Positions 1 to 13,000 of a stretch of DNA of 64,000 bases are shown piece by piece. Position numbers and translations under genes: made by a program. Positions within the stretch are counted from its first letter, which is position 1. The number at the start of each line of letters is the position of its first letter. The notes under the pieces are model-generated. The model saw nothing but the letters and a program-made list of their open reading frames with translations, was not told the origin of the DNA and did no database searches. The DNA is from Agrocybe praecox (lineage: Eukaryota; Basidiomycota; Agaricomycetes; Agaricales; Agrocybaceae): NCBI GenBank assembly GCA_964017145.1, contig OZ024843.1, positions 1,045,001 through 1,109,000 on the forward strand, in the 5' to 3' direction.

Positions 1-1282
1 GAAAAAGACCTTGGGAATGATACCGACAAGAATCAAGAAACCGAAATAGCGAAATTGTGAGATGGAGACGGAATATAATACAAAGGCGTAGTGGGTCCCA
101 CTTTTGGCAAAGAGTGAAGTGGTGGTAAAATGTGGTTCAGAGGCCGCTAAAGCGCGTATTTTTTTTTTAGCGTTTTGACTTGAATCAGAACGGTAGCCAG
201 CAGCCTGCGAAGGGGAGGGTGGGGAACTGTTCAGTCAATATCTTCAATTAAAAAGAGACGCCACCAACTCACCGAAAAAAATGGCTGTGAGGTACTTCAA
301 GATGCTGAGATTGGGAGTGTTGTGGGTATTGTCTGGAGGAAGCGGCTGAATAGTGCCCATGAGGGATCAGTATGAGTACTTTGCATTCATTTGCTCAAAG
401 CGTCGAAAAGATTTACTTACTGTAGCAATCGTCGGGGAGGCGGAGTCGGGTTCAAGAATAGAATGATAGTAGGACTTGCGTCTCTACCACGAAGATGTCA
501 GCAGCGTGTTTCAACCTGAAGAAAAAGCAAGAAAAAGCAAGAAAAAACAAGGCACCAAAATCAATAACGATGTGTCTGGGCCCGACCAATCTACATGGAG
601 CGAAGGCAGCCTCGAAGGGTACAACAGATTCGTTGTCGATGTGCTCGTTTTCAGGACGCGTGTGGAATACGGTCGCCTGGTCACTACTACTACTGAAGGG
701 GAAGAAACTCGAGAATCCGCGGTCGCCGACATCTCCTTCCAATCCTTTGCTGACAATGGGCAATCACCAGCAAAATGAAGAGGAAAAACGCGACGAGCGT
801 CTCGAATATGAATGAAGCTATGGTGAGGAAAGTAATGGTGTTGAGTTTAGTGTAGTGGTGTGGGAGAGGCGGGCAGGAAAGGCAGGAAAGAGGGAGAAAG
901 GAAGAAGATGGAGGGGTGAAAGAGGAAACGAGCAGGAAAAAGAGGCGCATCCCTTTTTGAACGTAAATTTTGGAACTGCGTGGGAAGAGAGGCAGACGCC
1001 TGGTCAGCCGTTCGAAGACACAAATGGCCTTTCAAAACTTGAGGAATTCAAACATCCGTTGTAGGTCTCTTCTGGAGGGTCGGGTTGATTTGGGGGAGTC
1101 AGAAAGCCGGACTGGCGGTGTTGGTCGTAATTATAATAGGTGCGTTGTCCGACATTGCACGAAAAATCATTGATACCACCGTCAACAGTCAGTCTAGACA
1201 GCCTTAACTGACCACGGACTTTAAAGTCAACCCGCATCAATTTCGCTCCTGCCAAATGAGCTTCTGGGAAGAAATATGCCAA
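1..1282 (-). other. Unresolved region, possible minus-strand gene with short exons
   Basis: No product could be recognised. On the minus strand between about 950 and 120 the sequence can be read as several short exons: a pyrimidine-rich leader, a strongly hydrophobic stretch followed by arginines (about 840-690), and small exons around 480-420 and 345-290 bounded by plausible GTAAGT/GTGAGT donors and CAG acceptors, ending near 160 in a lysine-rich tail. This would suit a small single-pass membrane protein, but no start codon is convincing and no family resemblance is visible. The plus-strand ORFs here look like chance readings of purine-rich DNA. From 950 to 1282 I see nothing supported. Confidence 0.25.
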
Positions 1283-1598
1283 CTCCTATCAACCAACCTG
1301 CTAGGCCTATGCTTCCACACCAAGAGCTCGTTGCTGCTAAAGAAGACGCAGATACCCAAGTATGCACTGGGCTGGATCACATTATACCACTTTAGAGGGA
1401 GCAATATGACGGTGTTCAATTGAAAGCAAGCGGCTTGCTCCTGGGGAACACACCACTGGTATTTCTGCCATCTCCTATCAACCAACCTGCTAGGCCTATG
1501 CTTCCACACCAAGAGCTCATTGTTGCTAAAGAAGACGCAGATACCCAAGTATGCACTGGGATGGATCACATTGTACCACTTTAGAGGGAGCAATATGA
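1283..1598. repeat. 127-bp direct duplication
   Basis: Bases 1283-1409 and 1472-1598 are nearly identical over 127 bp, with only a few substitutions, and are separated by 62 bp. Each contains the same stretch from the CTCCTATC start to GCAATATGA. The minus strand is open through both units (about 1785-1237), so the two units give a repeated peptide, but no start or known domain is present. It is probably a local tandem duplication in a decaying or non-coding segment. Confidence 0.85.
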
Positions 1599-4128
1599 TG
1601 ATGATTCGACCACGTCTGGAAACTCTGTCTGCCAAAGCCAAAGGGACCGGCCATGCTAAATCCATCCAAAATGCCTCTCTGGAAGCTGGAACAGGGACCT
1701 CAATGTCCAATATGTATGGGAGCTCGACTTCTATACGTCGCCTGGGGGAATTTGGTTGCATTCTCCTCAAAGGCTGCGAGGACAATTACGCCGGCCGTGA
1801 CAAGACACTCCAGCTGTGATAACAATTCTACAAGCTCATTTCGCCCGCAGAAAATTTTGCTACACCTGGGAGAGCATCGAATAGTGCTCTATGTTTATTC
1901 TTCTGGATACTACGGGACTATATGAGCTCGTCGTCGCTCTTGTTTGCGAAGGCATCGACCCCGCTGTGTGTGACATGGATGTCACTGTCACTATCCGGAG
2001 CTCGGGACTGGAGCTCATGCCGAAGCGCCGGTTTCGGGCAGCGCGCTCGTAAAGGCGCATATAGGCTCGAGGTGGTCCCAGAAAAGCTCCAAAGAAATTT
2101 ATGAGGCGTTCCAGGGAACCAATAAAGCTAGATTTATACAACTCAGGAGAGTCCAGGAAGTCCGAGAGGCCAAAGACATCAAGGAACATAGCGGGCGAGC
2201 AAGCTTTCAAAGAATAGATGATCGTGCAAAGCTCCAGCCCAGAGCAACGCACTTATTGATGGAAGCAGTGTATTTTCGGTTTTACGAAAAAACTGCCTCG
2301 CCCAGAATCTGAAGACGATATCACACGAAGACTGAGGAAAGCGCATAAAGTCAAAGAACGACTTTCGTGGATAACTGGCGTTGTTTGATTGTCGGCGACG
2401 GGTCCTCCTTATTGGGTCATGGTGTAACTGGCATTGTTGAAATTCTTGCTGCGACTGTAATTCATCGTAGACGTGCGGAGAGTGCCATAAAAGCGTAGCT
2501 TGAATAACTTGTGTCGAAAGTCTTGAAGAAGGATCCGCAAATAGTCTAGGAATGGAGCCGCCGTTCGTTGTTCAGTGTGGAGAGGAGAAGGAAAATGGAA
2601 CGCACAATAAAACCAAAACTCTTGGAATATACTTTCCGCCATCTTTCCTCGAGGAGTCCTTCTAGTATCTCTTTTATGCCCCTAGCATCTCCGGTGCCAT
2701 CTTCCCAATTCCAAAAGTAGCTGAAGCCAGAAGACCTGCGAATATTTCATCCTTGACTTGAAAGAGAATTCTTCATGATTTCGTTCTTCAAGTTGTGGCG
2801 CAACTCGTGGATAATATCTTCATTGACCGTGCTTGTAGAGGCCGCTTGACGAGGTGAAACGATGTGCTTTGGGGTGTCGAATAATGTAGAAAACAAAAGG
2901 GAGAGCGGAACCAAACAGGCACGATTCTGTTCGAGCCTGGCTTGTCTCTCCTTTCTCAATTCGGATGGTCGTGCGCCAATTTTCGTGGTCTCTTTCTTTT
3001 TCCCACCAGGTTCCTACAACCCACAAAAAAAATACTCCTCCTTCTTTCTTGCACTCGCGAAGAGGCGTAGGGCAGCAAGCAGGGACGGCCTTCTAGTATG
3101 CGCCGCTGTCGTCTCTTAATACACAAAGATTCAGCATTTATTTGGATTTTCAAACCCAGCTTCTAGCCAGCTGAATTAATTCAAGTTCTCCATCGTCCGA
3201 CAACGACAATAAACATTTTCAGGGTGGATGACATTGTCTTTGACGACACGGTATACTGTTCGGATGACTTTCGCATTTCATGTCTTGAAACTCCATACTA
3301 CACGTCAATTTCTAGCTTTCTGGACGAAGAGTTAAAGGCACATTCATCGACTTCAGAGTCCGGACTTAATAAATCGCGTCAAGAGCTCTTTGCACATTTT
3401 CATTCAGCGACGAGGTCTTATGTATCACCAAAATACATGCGGTGTACATGAAGTTCAAGGATCCTTCTTGCAGCGCTGCGAGAAGAAAAGACGGAATAAT
3501 GTGCTCCTTAGAACAGCACGATATCCTGTCTGTTGAATGGCACAATGTCCTGTTTTTTGAACAGTATAATCTCCTGCGGTGTACATCGAGTGCAACTTTC
3601 AAGGATCCTTCTCGCAGCCACCGACTGAAAGGTCCGAAACCGTAACTCTCGCCTATTCAACTTGACAGAATTTAACAAAACCAAGCTACCTTGCTACCCT
3701 CCACCAAATATTTTATATCATATCGTCAATCATATTTCACCCAACAGCTTTGTACATTCATACCATCCACACTTTGTAATTCAGAATGCTTAAATATCCC
3801 AATCTTATTCTCATTCAATCAATCAATCTTCTATTAGGAAAACTATCAATTTCTTGCATGTACCATTCACATGTGGACTTGCTTGTATGTATGCCCACGA
3901 ATGTGAGAAGGGTTGTAAGACGTCTGTCGGTGCGCCTGGCGCCCGTCACTGTCGCGGACCGATTGGGAACGACGCCGATCATTTGATGATCACGTGCTAG
4001 CAACAACAACGGCTAACGAAACTCTTACATGGTCCATAATAATCCCACTTACCCCATCTGCCATATCTTTCGACCATGTCACCTTAATATCTCTTTATTC
4101 GCATCCTGATCCTCACCTCCATACCACC
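1599..4128. other. Long stretch without a supported gene
   Basis: About 2.5 kb with only short ORFs and no recognisable domain. The minus strand is open from about 2252 to 1860 (130 codons), possibly an exon relic. The plus strand has a 75-codon ORF at 3224-3451. Bases 3430-3470 and 3570-3625 share a short motif (GCGGTGTACAT then TTCAAGGATCCTTCT). The last few hundred bases are AT/CT-rich and probably hold the promoter of the gene starting at 4129. Confidence 0.4.
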
Positions 4129-7100
4129 ATGAACCTTCCGGACTCCAGTCGACCGCCGACTCCTTTGTCCCCCTTGGCCAGCAGCCTTTACCATGCGACG
4201 AGCACAATAGACGATTTGACCGCGGCACTGGCAGACTTCTCTCGAGTATCTTCCCCGGAACCCGTCTCTGCGTTGACATGTTGCTGCGGTAAAGATGACT
4301 GCGAGAATTTGAGGGCTTGGCTGGACAGGAAATCTCGCCTTGGAAGCAGGTTAGTCCTCAGCGCAGGTGAGGCTTAACATCCTACGCTGAGAGGCGTTAG
4401 AGTGATTTAAGCGACGTAGAGGTCGGCCAGGCATTGCTTCAAAGACATGCGGCGTATGTGCGTCAGACAGAGGTATGTAGTGTGCAAACGGTTTTGTTTT
4501 AAACTTTCATTTACCAAGAAGTCGTAATCTAGCGCAAGCTTCAGATTGAGGATGACCCCTTCGCGGAAAATCAGGCACAGGCAAGGTCCCACGTTAATAG
4601 AGAAGAAGAGTTTCACAACGAAATCGATCAATTGACAAGAGAGAAAGTTCAATTGGAGAAAGTAAGTCTTCGCGGGAATGCCCTATTTGTGTTCTGTTCT
4701 GATGATTTACAGAGGCTGAATCAAGCCTTGGTCAATAACGAAGTCACCGAAGTGTCGAACAAGACTATTCTCCAAGAACTGCAAGAAGCCAGGGAAATGA
4801 TTTCACGGTTGACTGCGCATCACGCTCGCTCTGTGGGTTGGGATACACGCTTATCGGCGGCGATGAAAGAAAGAGACGACATGCAACAGGAGAGAGACGG
4901 AGAGACTCACAGGGCCCGCCTGGCAGAATCTCGCTTTGCGGCTTTGAAAGAAAAGACAGGTGTGTTATTCGTTTTGTATAACACTCTTTACCTAAAAACT
5001 AACGAAATTGCAGGGAAATTGCAAACCGAAGTTCGGCGGCTACAACAGAACCTGGAAGAGAAACGGCATAGTCGCTTGGAATATTCTGAAAGCGTGTTGC
5101 AAGATGCTAAATCCCGGCTCGACTCTTTCAGAAACTCAGTACGTCTCGTATGTCGTTAATCGCCTGTCTCTCCGGCTAAATAACTCCTAGCAACTCGGCC
5201 TTAGTGCGAAGGTTGGGGAAGAGCAATTGACACATGCTTTGGAGTCTCTGGTTCAGGACAACGAGGTCCTAAAACGCGACAATGCAGAGCTACAACACTT
5301 GCTTGCCGAATCGCGAGAGGATCTCCATGCTTTACAAGAAGAAGTCGAAGAACAACGCGCGTATGCGCCTCCCTCACGATCTGGTGGTAAGTAAAGTCTA
5401 TCTTCGGGCATATTTGTTTATTAAACCTCTTGAATTAGCCAGCACACCATATTCCAGGCATTTTCATTCTGGGAGCGTTCCTTCAATATCATTCAAAGAC
5501 TTTGCAGTACGTATAGATCGCCCTTCATCAATCATCGCGGAACTGTCCTCACGCATTCTTGTAGGGCAAAGGTCGTCGCAATGCTAGCGCTGAAGGACGC
5601 TCTCGCCGTCGCTCAACTCCTCACAGCATTGACGTTCGTTTAAATATCGAACCGTTGACTCCGGATACTGCTCGATCTCCGTTGTCCTTTAACGAGTCCC
5701 TCGGCCCATCAGAAGGAAAATGGAATCCATTCACTCAGCTTTCTCCACGTTCTACTCACACCAGCTACGAGGTCGAAGAGGATGCAGAGCAAGCTGGCGA
5801 CCCTTTGGACTTTGAGAAACTTAGAGGTCATAAGCCGCTCCTCCTCTTGCACAGGTCCAGAGGAACGCAAACTAATTTCAATCGCTATGGGATTTTGACA
5901 CCCTCTCCTTTACCCTCTCAACTTTCATCTCAGGACCAGCGTTCTGAAACCTCATCCTTTTCTGAATCGCACTCTTCTCATGTCTCGATAATCCTGGAAC
6001 GTTTCTCCAACCTTCTCAATCGCATGGCTCAAGCTGACGCTTTGACATTGACCAACCGACTAAAACGGCAGCATCTCAAAGGTGCCGATGTTGGACATCT
6101 CTCGCGCAGTACTGTTGCCAATATTATATCAGAAGCAACAGCCCTTCGTATTCAATTCCGCGCGATATTGGAAGACGAGAAAGTGGTGTCGACATGCACT
6201 CGGAAAGATTTACGGAATCTGTTCAAAATTATCAAGGATGTGTTTACCGAAATGGGAACGATACGGGTGACTTTGAATGACGTCGTCCTTGATCCCGCAT
6301 CTGCCCCGCGAATAAGCGAGGCCGTGTTAAACCCTGGAAAAGCCGAAGCGGAGAAGCGAGAGAGAGAACGCGAAGGTGCCCTACAAAGCGGTGTTGCTGG
6401 ATGGATGGCTCCTATATCGAAACTTTTCTCGCCCACCGGTCGAGCTGAACCTGGAGTTGGCGAACGAGCTGTTATAGCACGTTCAGTCAGTCTTAATGTT
6501 GGAAGAGACAATTCACGCCCTCCTCGCTTTGTACCAAAACTTGGACCTGCACTCGCAGCATCAGCTACTACGGTCAATGTCGAGTTTTCCGGCAGTGGTG
6601 TCGGACGTGCGGTAACGAGCACATTCTCAGCTGCTCCTGTTGCAGTGGTTCCAACGGAGACTTCAACAGAAGTGTCCCAAGGTCCATCATCCGGAGTAAT
6701 GGGTATCTTTGCTGGTGCTCCGGCGCCTAGACTTGTTGAGGCTGACCCATGGGTCGTTCTTCCTTCGACGTCAACGTCAACACAGACTTTGCGCAAATCT
6801 ACTTCATTCATTAGGCCAATAGACCTGTCTGCTTCGACTACCACTATTGGGCGCAGCAATGGCAGAAGAACTGCAGCTAATAGGTTATCGCGTAATGTCG
6901 ATGCCGTGATAGATGTCGAGAGACCTGCGGAAATTGACGAAGAACCTGACTTCCTTCCCCCACTACTGGAAAGAACGCTGCGTAGGCGTGGTCTGTCTGA
7001 TTCGTCCATCCATTCTACTTTCACCAACCACGGAGAGGAACCGAAGTCGCCTGTTTCTCCTCCATCACCAAAGAGAGCTAATATTATCAACCATGCTACA

Positions 7101-7532
7101 CCTACGTCAAGACTGCCTGCGTGGCCTGACCGAGCTTCAATGTTCCAGGTGTTAAGTCGGACAGTACAGAACCTGAGGGCATCCACGATGCCACCGTCGA
7201 CCCCGCCACGCGGTCCTGCACCCACCACAGAACCCCCCGAATCGGTGTCAAGGCCTACTACCGCTGCGCAGGCTGAACCTTCTCAGTCAAGCTCGCAACC
7301 GCCTTCGCAGCCTTCAACGCCGAGGAAAGCAATACCGTCAAAGCTCTTGCGTGTCGCCACTCCTACTAGTAGAGGCACCATTCTCCCCAACCTCAGTTCA
7401 TGGGCAGCTTCTCATGCGTTTGACCCGGTGTCAAACTCCGACCCATTCATTGCGAGCAGTATTCGTGACGAATCTTTTATCCCACATGAGCGTGGTACTA
7501 GTAGCGATACTCATACGCGCGAGTTTTATTGA
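4129..7532 (+). CDS. Large coiled-coil protein of unknown function
   Basis: Eight exons keep phase throughout: 4129-4349, 4403-4472, 4533-4661, 4713-4959, 5014-5138, 5191-5386, 5439-5506, 5565-7532, giving 1007 residues. The start is the first ATG after a CT-rich leader; the frame is open upstream but has no earlier ATG. Residues about 75-320 are rich in Glu, Gln, Lys and Leu with heptad character, typical of a long coiled coil. Residues about 440-560 form a more compact Leu/Arg-rich region. The C-terminal 400 residues are low-complexity Ser/Pro/Thr with basic patches, as in cytoskeletal or polarity scaffolds. A CCC-G-KDDC cluster near residue 50 could bind metal. I do not recognise the family. 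A scaffold role near microtubules, septa or spindle poles is only inference from composition. Confidence 0.8.
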
Positions 7533-7862
7533 GAACATACGGACGGACTATTTTTATTTTTCTGCTTCCCTAGTTTGGATCCTTTTTTTCTACCTTTTTT
7601 GGATTATTTGCATTTTCACATTGACATTCTACTCTCTCAACATATTATCATGTATATATCATCACCACGCATATGGAATACCCTCAAGAATTTATGGTCT
7701 AAGTGGTCACGCGATTAGCCAGACGCAACGCGAAAGCGTTACTGTGACAACTATCACGTGTAGCTACAGCCACTCAGGGAACTGTCACTCCCTCAGTTGA
7801 ACTCGGCGAATCGAATCGTAATCAAGAACATCATCATTCATTTCGCCCTTTGACCTCTAATT

Positions 7863-8642
7863 ATGTCTCGACTATCGAGGGCTAATCTCAAAGCTCGGGA
7901 GTCGATTTTCACAAGTAGACCAGACCAATATATTGGAGACATTCAGGCAATATGTCCACCCGATTTGGAGGAATGCGTAATGGCGATGGAAGACTGCTGT
8001 GAAGAGGTGTGTATTGTCCGGTTTGGTATTTCCATTGCCAGGTAACTGATATTGCTCAGGCTTATGAAGCTCAGGTTTTATTGCGCAATGGAACATCGGA
8101 TTTATCACGCATGAGCAAAGTCTTGCAAAATGAACGGGTATGGACTATCCTTTTCCTACAGCCCTCTAGCAAAGCTAAAGACTACCATTAGGTCTTTTTA
8201 CTTGTCAACGAAGACACCATCAGACAATACAAACGCGGACTGGCTCATGAAATCGAGCCTGCGATTACAGAACTCATTGAACGTGCCGAACAAGGGCTGA
8301 TATCGCTGGAAAAGAAGGAACAAATATTACAGAACAAGGTGAGCAATACCTTCCTTTCGTACAACTATCGTTTTCATCTCATGAATATGTGGTATTACGA
8401 AGATTGAGACTGCTAAGATGATTCCGCGAAATGCTACTGGAACAAGTGCAGTACAGAAGCTTGAAGCTCGGCGTCTCCAGGGTTTGGTAAAGCAGCGGGA
8501 GGAGTTGGAGGCTCAGGTACAAGCCTTAGAAAATGAATTTTTAAAACAGGTAGGACAACCTCAATCTATCCTTACCTGATCTTCATAGTAGACTTCTCAG
8601 GCTTCGTCTCAACCATCGAAGATTCCTTCGTCAAGACGGTAA
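7863..8642 (+). CDS. SPC19: DASH/Dam1 complex subunit Spc19
   Basis: Spc19 is a subunit of the DASH (Dam1) complex, which rings spindle microtubules and couples kinetochores to them in fungi. Five exons join in phase: 7863-8006, 8060-8137, 8192-8338, 8403-8549, 8601-8642, giving 185 residues, the usual size for Spc19. Family hallmarks visible are the N-terminal segment ending in LEECVMAMEDCCEE, the short LSRMSKVLQNERVFLLV block that follows, the EIEPAITELIERAEQGL helix with its KKEQ continuation, and a C-terminal coiled coil (residues about 135-170). None of the individual ORFs is long enough to reveal the gene; it appears only after splicing. It lies about 330 bp downstream of the coiled-coil gene and converges with the thioesterase gene, 120 bp apart. 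Confidence 0.85.
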
Positions 8643-8762
8643 CATATTCCGCGTACGATTGGCAAGATTTTTACCGGCACACACGCATCCTGCTATATCT
8701 TGCTGTTCCCAGCTCTTACGATAAACTCTACTCTAGGAAGTACCGAACGGATCGCATCTCAT

Positions 8763-9574
8763 CTATAAGGCCGCCTTTGGCTTGGAGGGCATCATCTTAA
8801 TGTGCACGCCAGATGCTACCAGTCGATGATGCGTAACGTTCCAAATCTGTACATACGCGTTATATGGTCAGCCGACGCGTTTGATACGTTGCAATCCGCC
8901 ATACCTCTGTTCGAACGGACTCTGTTCTCTTGCCAACAGTCATGGTCGTGTTCACCAATCGCAATCGCTCGCCACTGGTTTTTGATTAGACACAATTATA
9001 GAGGGGATATAACATCTACTCACATTCCAGCGGGCGAATGGTATACGACGTTTAACGCTTGCGAAACGCTCGGGTATATCGTACCTGCTCCCATTTCGTA
9101 CATTGTTAAGACAAAAAACGCAAATGATGATGCCCTACGTCGTTCAATACGTCTAAATTTCTACCGGTATAATGATATATATTAGATGACTTACGTATCA
9201 ATTAAGTATGCTGAGCATCCGCCGTGGATGTTTCCTCCTCCATTAACCATATCTTTGGTGGGAATCAAAAAGGTTCTCAGTCCTTCAATCTGCAGCTTAT
9301 ATTGATTGGCGGTACCTTCCGTCACATCGACCTCTAAAACAGCTCTACCTTCCAGCTTATTAGGTTCCTCAGCTTTCTTCAAAATCGAGAGCTCGGTAAC
9401 GACAATCCGCTCTTGGATCGTCTTGCCAAATGTGTTGAGCTCGCGTTGTCCGGGCTTCAAAAAGCTCTTGAAGAATCTCTTCGGGTCACCGAGAATCGCT
9501 TTTATCTCTTCAGAAGCATTGCCTCCTACTTGCGATACATCGAAGCTATCGGTGGTCGTGGTTGCGTTGTCCAT
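8763..9574 (-). CDS. Hotdog-fold thioesterase (4HBT/PaaI, THEM2-like)
   Basis: Probably hydrolyses acyl-CoA thioesters. Exons on the minus strand are 9574-9195, 9134-9024, 8974-8905 and 8846-8763, giving 214 residues. The start is the first real ATG in frame; the frame is open further upstream only through non-ATG codons. The diagnostic GGNIHGGCSAYLID motif is at residues about 113-126: the HGG signature and the following Asp form the active site in the PaaI/THEM2 group. Next come VSQALNVVYHSPAG (the central beta strand, usually SQTLNVVYHAPA) and the closing HRLVASGVHIKM strand. An alternative first acceptor 18 bp upstream would also keep the frame but breaks the alignment after the catalytic Asp. 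The N-terminal 80 residues are a polar extension found in fungal members. Confidence 0.88.
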
Positions 9575-10031
9575 TACTTGAAGAGTTTCGAGCGTTGTAG
9601 GTTTCGTTGGTACGAGATCTTTGCGCAGACAGAGAAAAGTCAAAGATGAGGGGTTAAAGAATGTTAATCCGCAACATTCAAGTTAAAAAAGACCAGGAAT
9701 GCGGTAGGCTCTTATCTTCAAATACTAAATGTGGGGAAATATGTAAAATCATGATTATAAGAATGACCCGGCTATACAACGACCGGTTATTGAAATGCGT
9801 CGCTTCCCGAAGGCTTCTTGGCGCAATGGCATGATCTCACATTGGATAAGGAAGGATTGGATGGCATAGATTGTCAAAATATTATACATCTGAAACGGGA
9901 AACAGCATATGTACAATACAAAGTGCGGAAGGGATATGCGACAATGTATTTGTAGTACCTAGGTTTCTGGGGCGTCTTATATACACGAGGGATTATATGC
10001 AAACGACAGCATTTCGAAAGCGATGGGGGTA
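9575..10031. other. Intergenic between thioesterase and Argonaute
   Basis: About 460 bp with no coding potential that I can support. It holds the promoter of the thioesterase gene and the 3' end of the Argonaute transcript, both on the minus strand. Confidence 0.5.
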
Positions 10032-13000
10032 TCACTGAAGGACCACTGTTAGCGAGTTGCTCTGACGAAGATAAAGAATACAATACAAATATTACTTACC
10101 ATGAAGTACATCACATTGGCCATGTTTGGGTGGAGCTGCTTATATTCCGTTTGGAAGGTTCTGAGGGCGTCACTTCCAGTTCCGCTGACTTGAGTAGCGG
10201 TCTCGGACAAATCGAAGTTTGCTCCTGGGTTGTAATGATTCTTGGCGCGCGAGCAAACAATGTCGGCATCTGCAAAAGGAAATGGTTTAGAGATGTTGTA
10301 AAGGCTTGTACTGATTAGAAACGCACAGTATACTGGAGCAGGGATTGAGACTGAGCGAGTTGCACGCGCATAAACGTGACAAAGAGCAAATGAAAGATTT
10401 TGCATAGTATCAGCACTGTATAGAAGGATAAATCATCAACGAAGGAACACTGATAGTAGCAGCTTTTTGCTCACTTGAAGTTGTTTTCCTATTTACAATG
10501 GAAAGAAAAGGTCAGACTGGAAAAAGGCAAAGAACGAAGGAATTCATACATCATAAATCACCTGGAAAAAAATGAGTCAGACTAAAAGAACGAAATAGCT
10601 GATGCTTGAAACTTACAGAGTAGTGAGCGGGTCGGCTGGTACCAAGCAATCCTCCATGAGTCAACTGATAATAGTCAAACTCGGTGGGATGGCCCAATCC
10701 CTCGTCGATGGTAGTGCCTGCTTGACAATTGCCCGACTTGTCTCCATCGCCTGGCTGAGCCGGGAAAAAGCTGTGGTATATACGTAAACATTGTGCGAAG
10801 CATCTCGAAGGGCACAGAGCCTACCGTATATGGTGGCGTTTACCAACGATGATAAGAGTTATCTTCATCTTCAATTTGTGGAATTGAAGCGCGGCTGAAG
10901 AGTGTTTTAGTGTAATGCACTAGGGAATGGCAATCAGTACAAACCTTGGATCTGAGGCAACTCTATAGAAATAAATTGAGATCAGTGCATCAGAAAAAAA
11001 CTACATGCTGACTGGCACATACCTTTATCCAAAACCTGTTGGAACTGTCCTTCGGAAACACCATCTGCATTGACAGTAAGTCTACTATTCCCTTTGGCAG
11101 AATTATAACCATACCTCGGTAAAATATGAGACGAGTACAAGGAAGTGCACCTGGCTCGGTTGCCTTTTTGTATGCAAGGTGTTTCCCGAGAACGTTCTGC
11201 AAAATAGTGTTAGTATAATACACCAACTATCACGAGAAAGAGCGCTCATAGTAACTCACGCGGCACATGGATTCAAGGTCAGCGATCATCTCAACCCTAC
11301 CCTCCTGGGCACGACTTTCCGTGACGTATTTAGCCACGTTACCGTCTAGACTCGAAACCAAGCTTGTGAAGGAAGGCTTGCCATCAGCACCTGGAGCAGG
11401 GTGAATAACGTCCGCGCCTGTAGTGATAAAATAATTTTAGTCGAAATCAGAAAGCGATGCAAAGCTCTACGCACCCATTACGACTGCGAGGTTGTGAGGA
11501 TCATTGAGGACCTGGAACTTATCGAGGACATTATTGATTCCGCCCAATTTGACATTGACCCTGTTAAAAATAAATGTCAGTGGGTTACATGGTAACTTTG
11601 GGGAAGGGCATACTTGAGCATGACATTGGCCCAATATTGAATCTTAGCACGACCGCACTTTCCAGACTTCAAGCATTGCGTCGCAACACCCATCTGGATG
11701 ATTAAGGTTGTCAGAAATAAAATGTAAGTCGAGTAGCGAAAACAACGAACCGTAATATCACCGAAACTAGAATGATTCAAAGTTTATTAGCGATGCATTG
11801 GGGATGAAGTGATGACCACGAGCGACGTACTGTTTAACGGCGGTGTAAATCTGGTTTCCGCCCTCTGGTAGAACTACGACTATGAGTTCGGGACCTTTCT
11901 TCTTCGCATCGAAGCAGGCCTTTCCTGCCTTTTTCAATTGCTAGACATAATATTGTCAGCGAACGCTCAAGATCCCAAGTAAATGACAGTAGGTACATAC
12001 ATCTCCGATTACCCCTTGGCCGTTCTCATAGAAAATTTGAGGCCGGTTGTCTGCGACGCGGACACCTACAGGCCGATGAATGAGAGCGAGTTGTAAGCAA
12101 AGTATATAGAATAAAGCTTACCGACACTCGCTGCGCCTTCAACAAAGGACGTAGCCATCTCCTGAGCCAGCTGCAACGGGAAGCGCCTATCCTGTTCGTA
12201 GATAACAATGACCCAGGTATTGATAACGCTAGTTTTGAACAGCATCTTGTCGCGCCTAGAATGAAGCAATAAGGATCAAATCAAGAAGAAGAAACATTCG
12301 ACGAACATATTCCATTGTCCATTGGCAGGTCGCTGAAGAACAGTATGTTAGTCCCGTTTTAGGAGATATAAAGTGCAACTGGACACATACAATAGTTGCC
12401 TCTCGACTCCTGGTTCCATATTTCAAGGTAGGAGGCATCAATATGCGGGACTTGACGGTCAAGGGAGTTGGCTGGACGGCCATGCCAAACTCGCGAACAT
12501 AATCGCTTTGTCCGTATTGGAGCACCTAATCAGATACAAATCAATGGAAGAGCCAATGCCAGATGAGCAGAGACGTACACTTAAACCTTTGCGAATACTA
12601 GCGAGGCGTTCCGCAGGTACCAATTTAGAGAATTCCAGCATGTCGTTCGTCTTCTCGGGGGGAATTTGCTTGCGCATGATTTGTCCAGCGGGGACCTCGC
12701 ATAGTTCAAGGGGGATAAGAGCTCCAGAGCCAACCTAAATCCGAAAGGTCAGAAAATAGCACAGTGTAAGCAAGAACAATGAATATTAATACCTCAATAC
12801 AGATAACGTCAGGGAACTGGAGTGATTTGTTCAGGACTGTCCTGAAATAATTTGCGACCGACTGGGATTGGCCTTCCCTGGTGGTGAACATCAATTGGTT
12901 GGCACCTTGAGCCGAGAGCTTCTTGATAGTCAAAGTACGAGTGCGTCCGCCGTGCTTTGTCGTAACACGCATACCAGAAATGAAACGCTGGAGGCGCAGC

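Noticed and set aside
6152..7228. 358-codon ORF on the minus strand
   Set aside because: It lies antisense to the low-complexity C-terminal exon of the coiled-coil gene; its composition mirrors that exon and it has no start context or domain.
9575..9643. N-terminal extension of the thioesterase
   Set aside because: The frame is open, but the apparent start is a TTG codon; the first ATG is at 9574.
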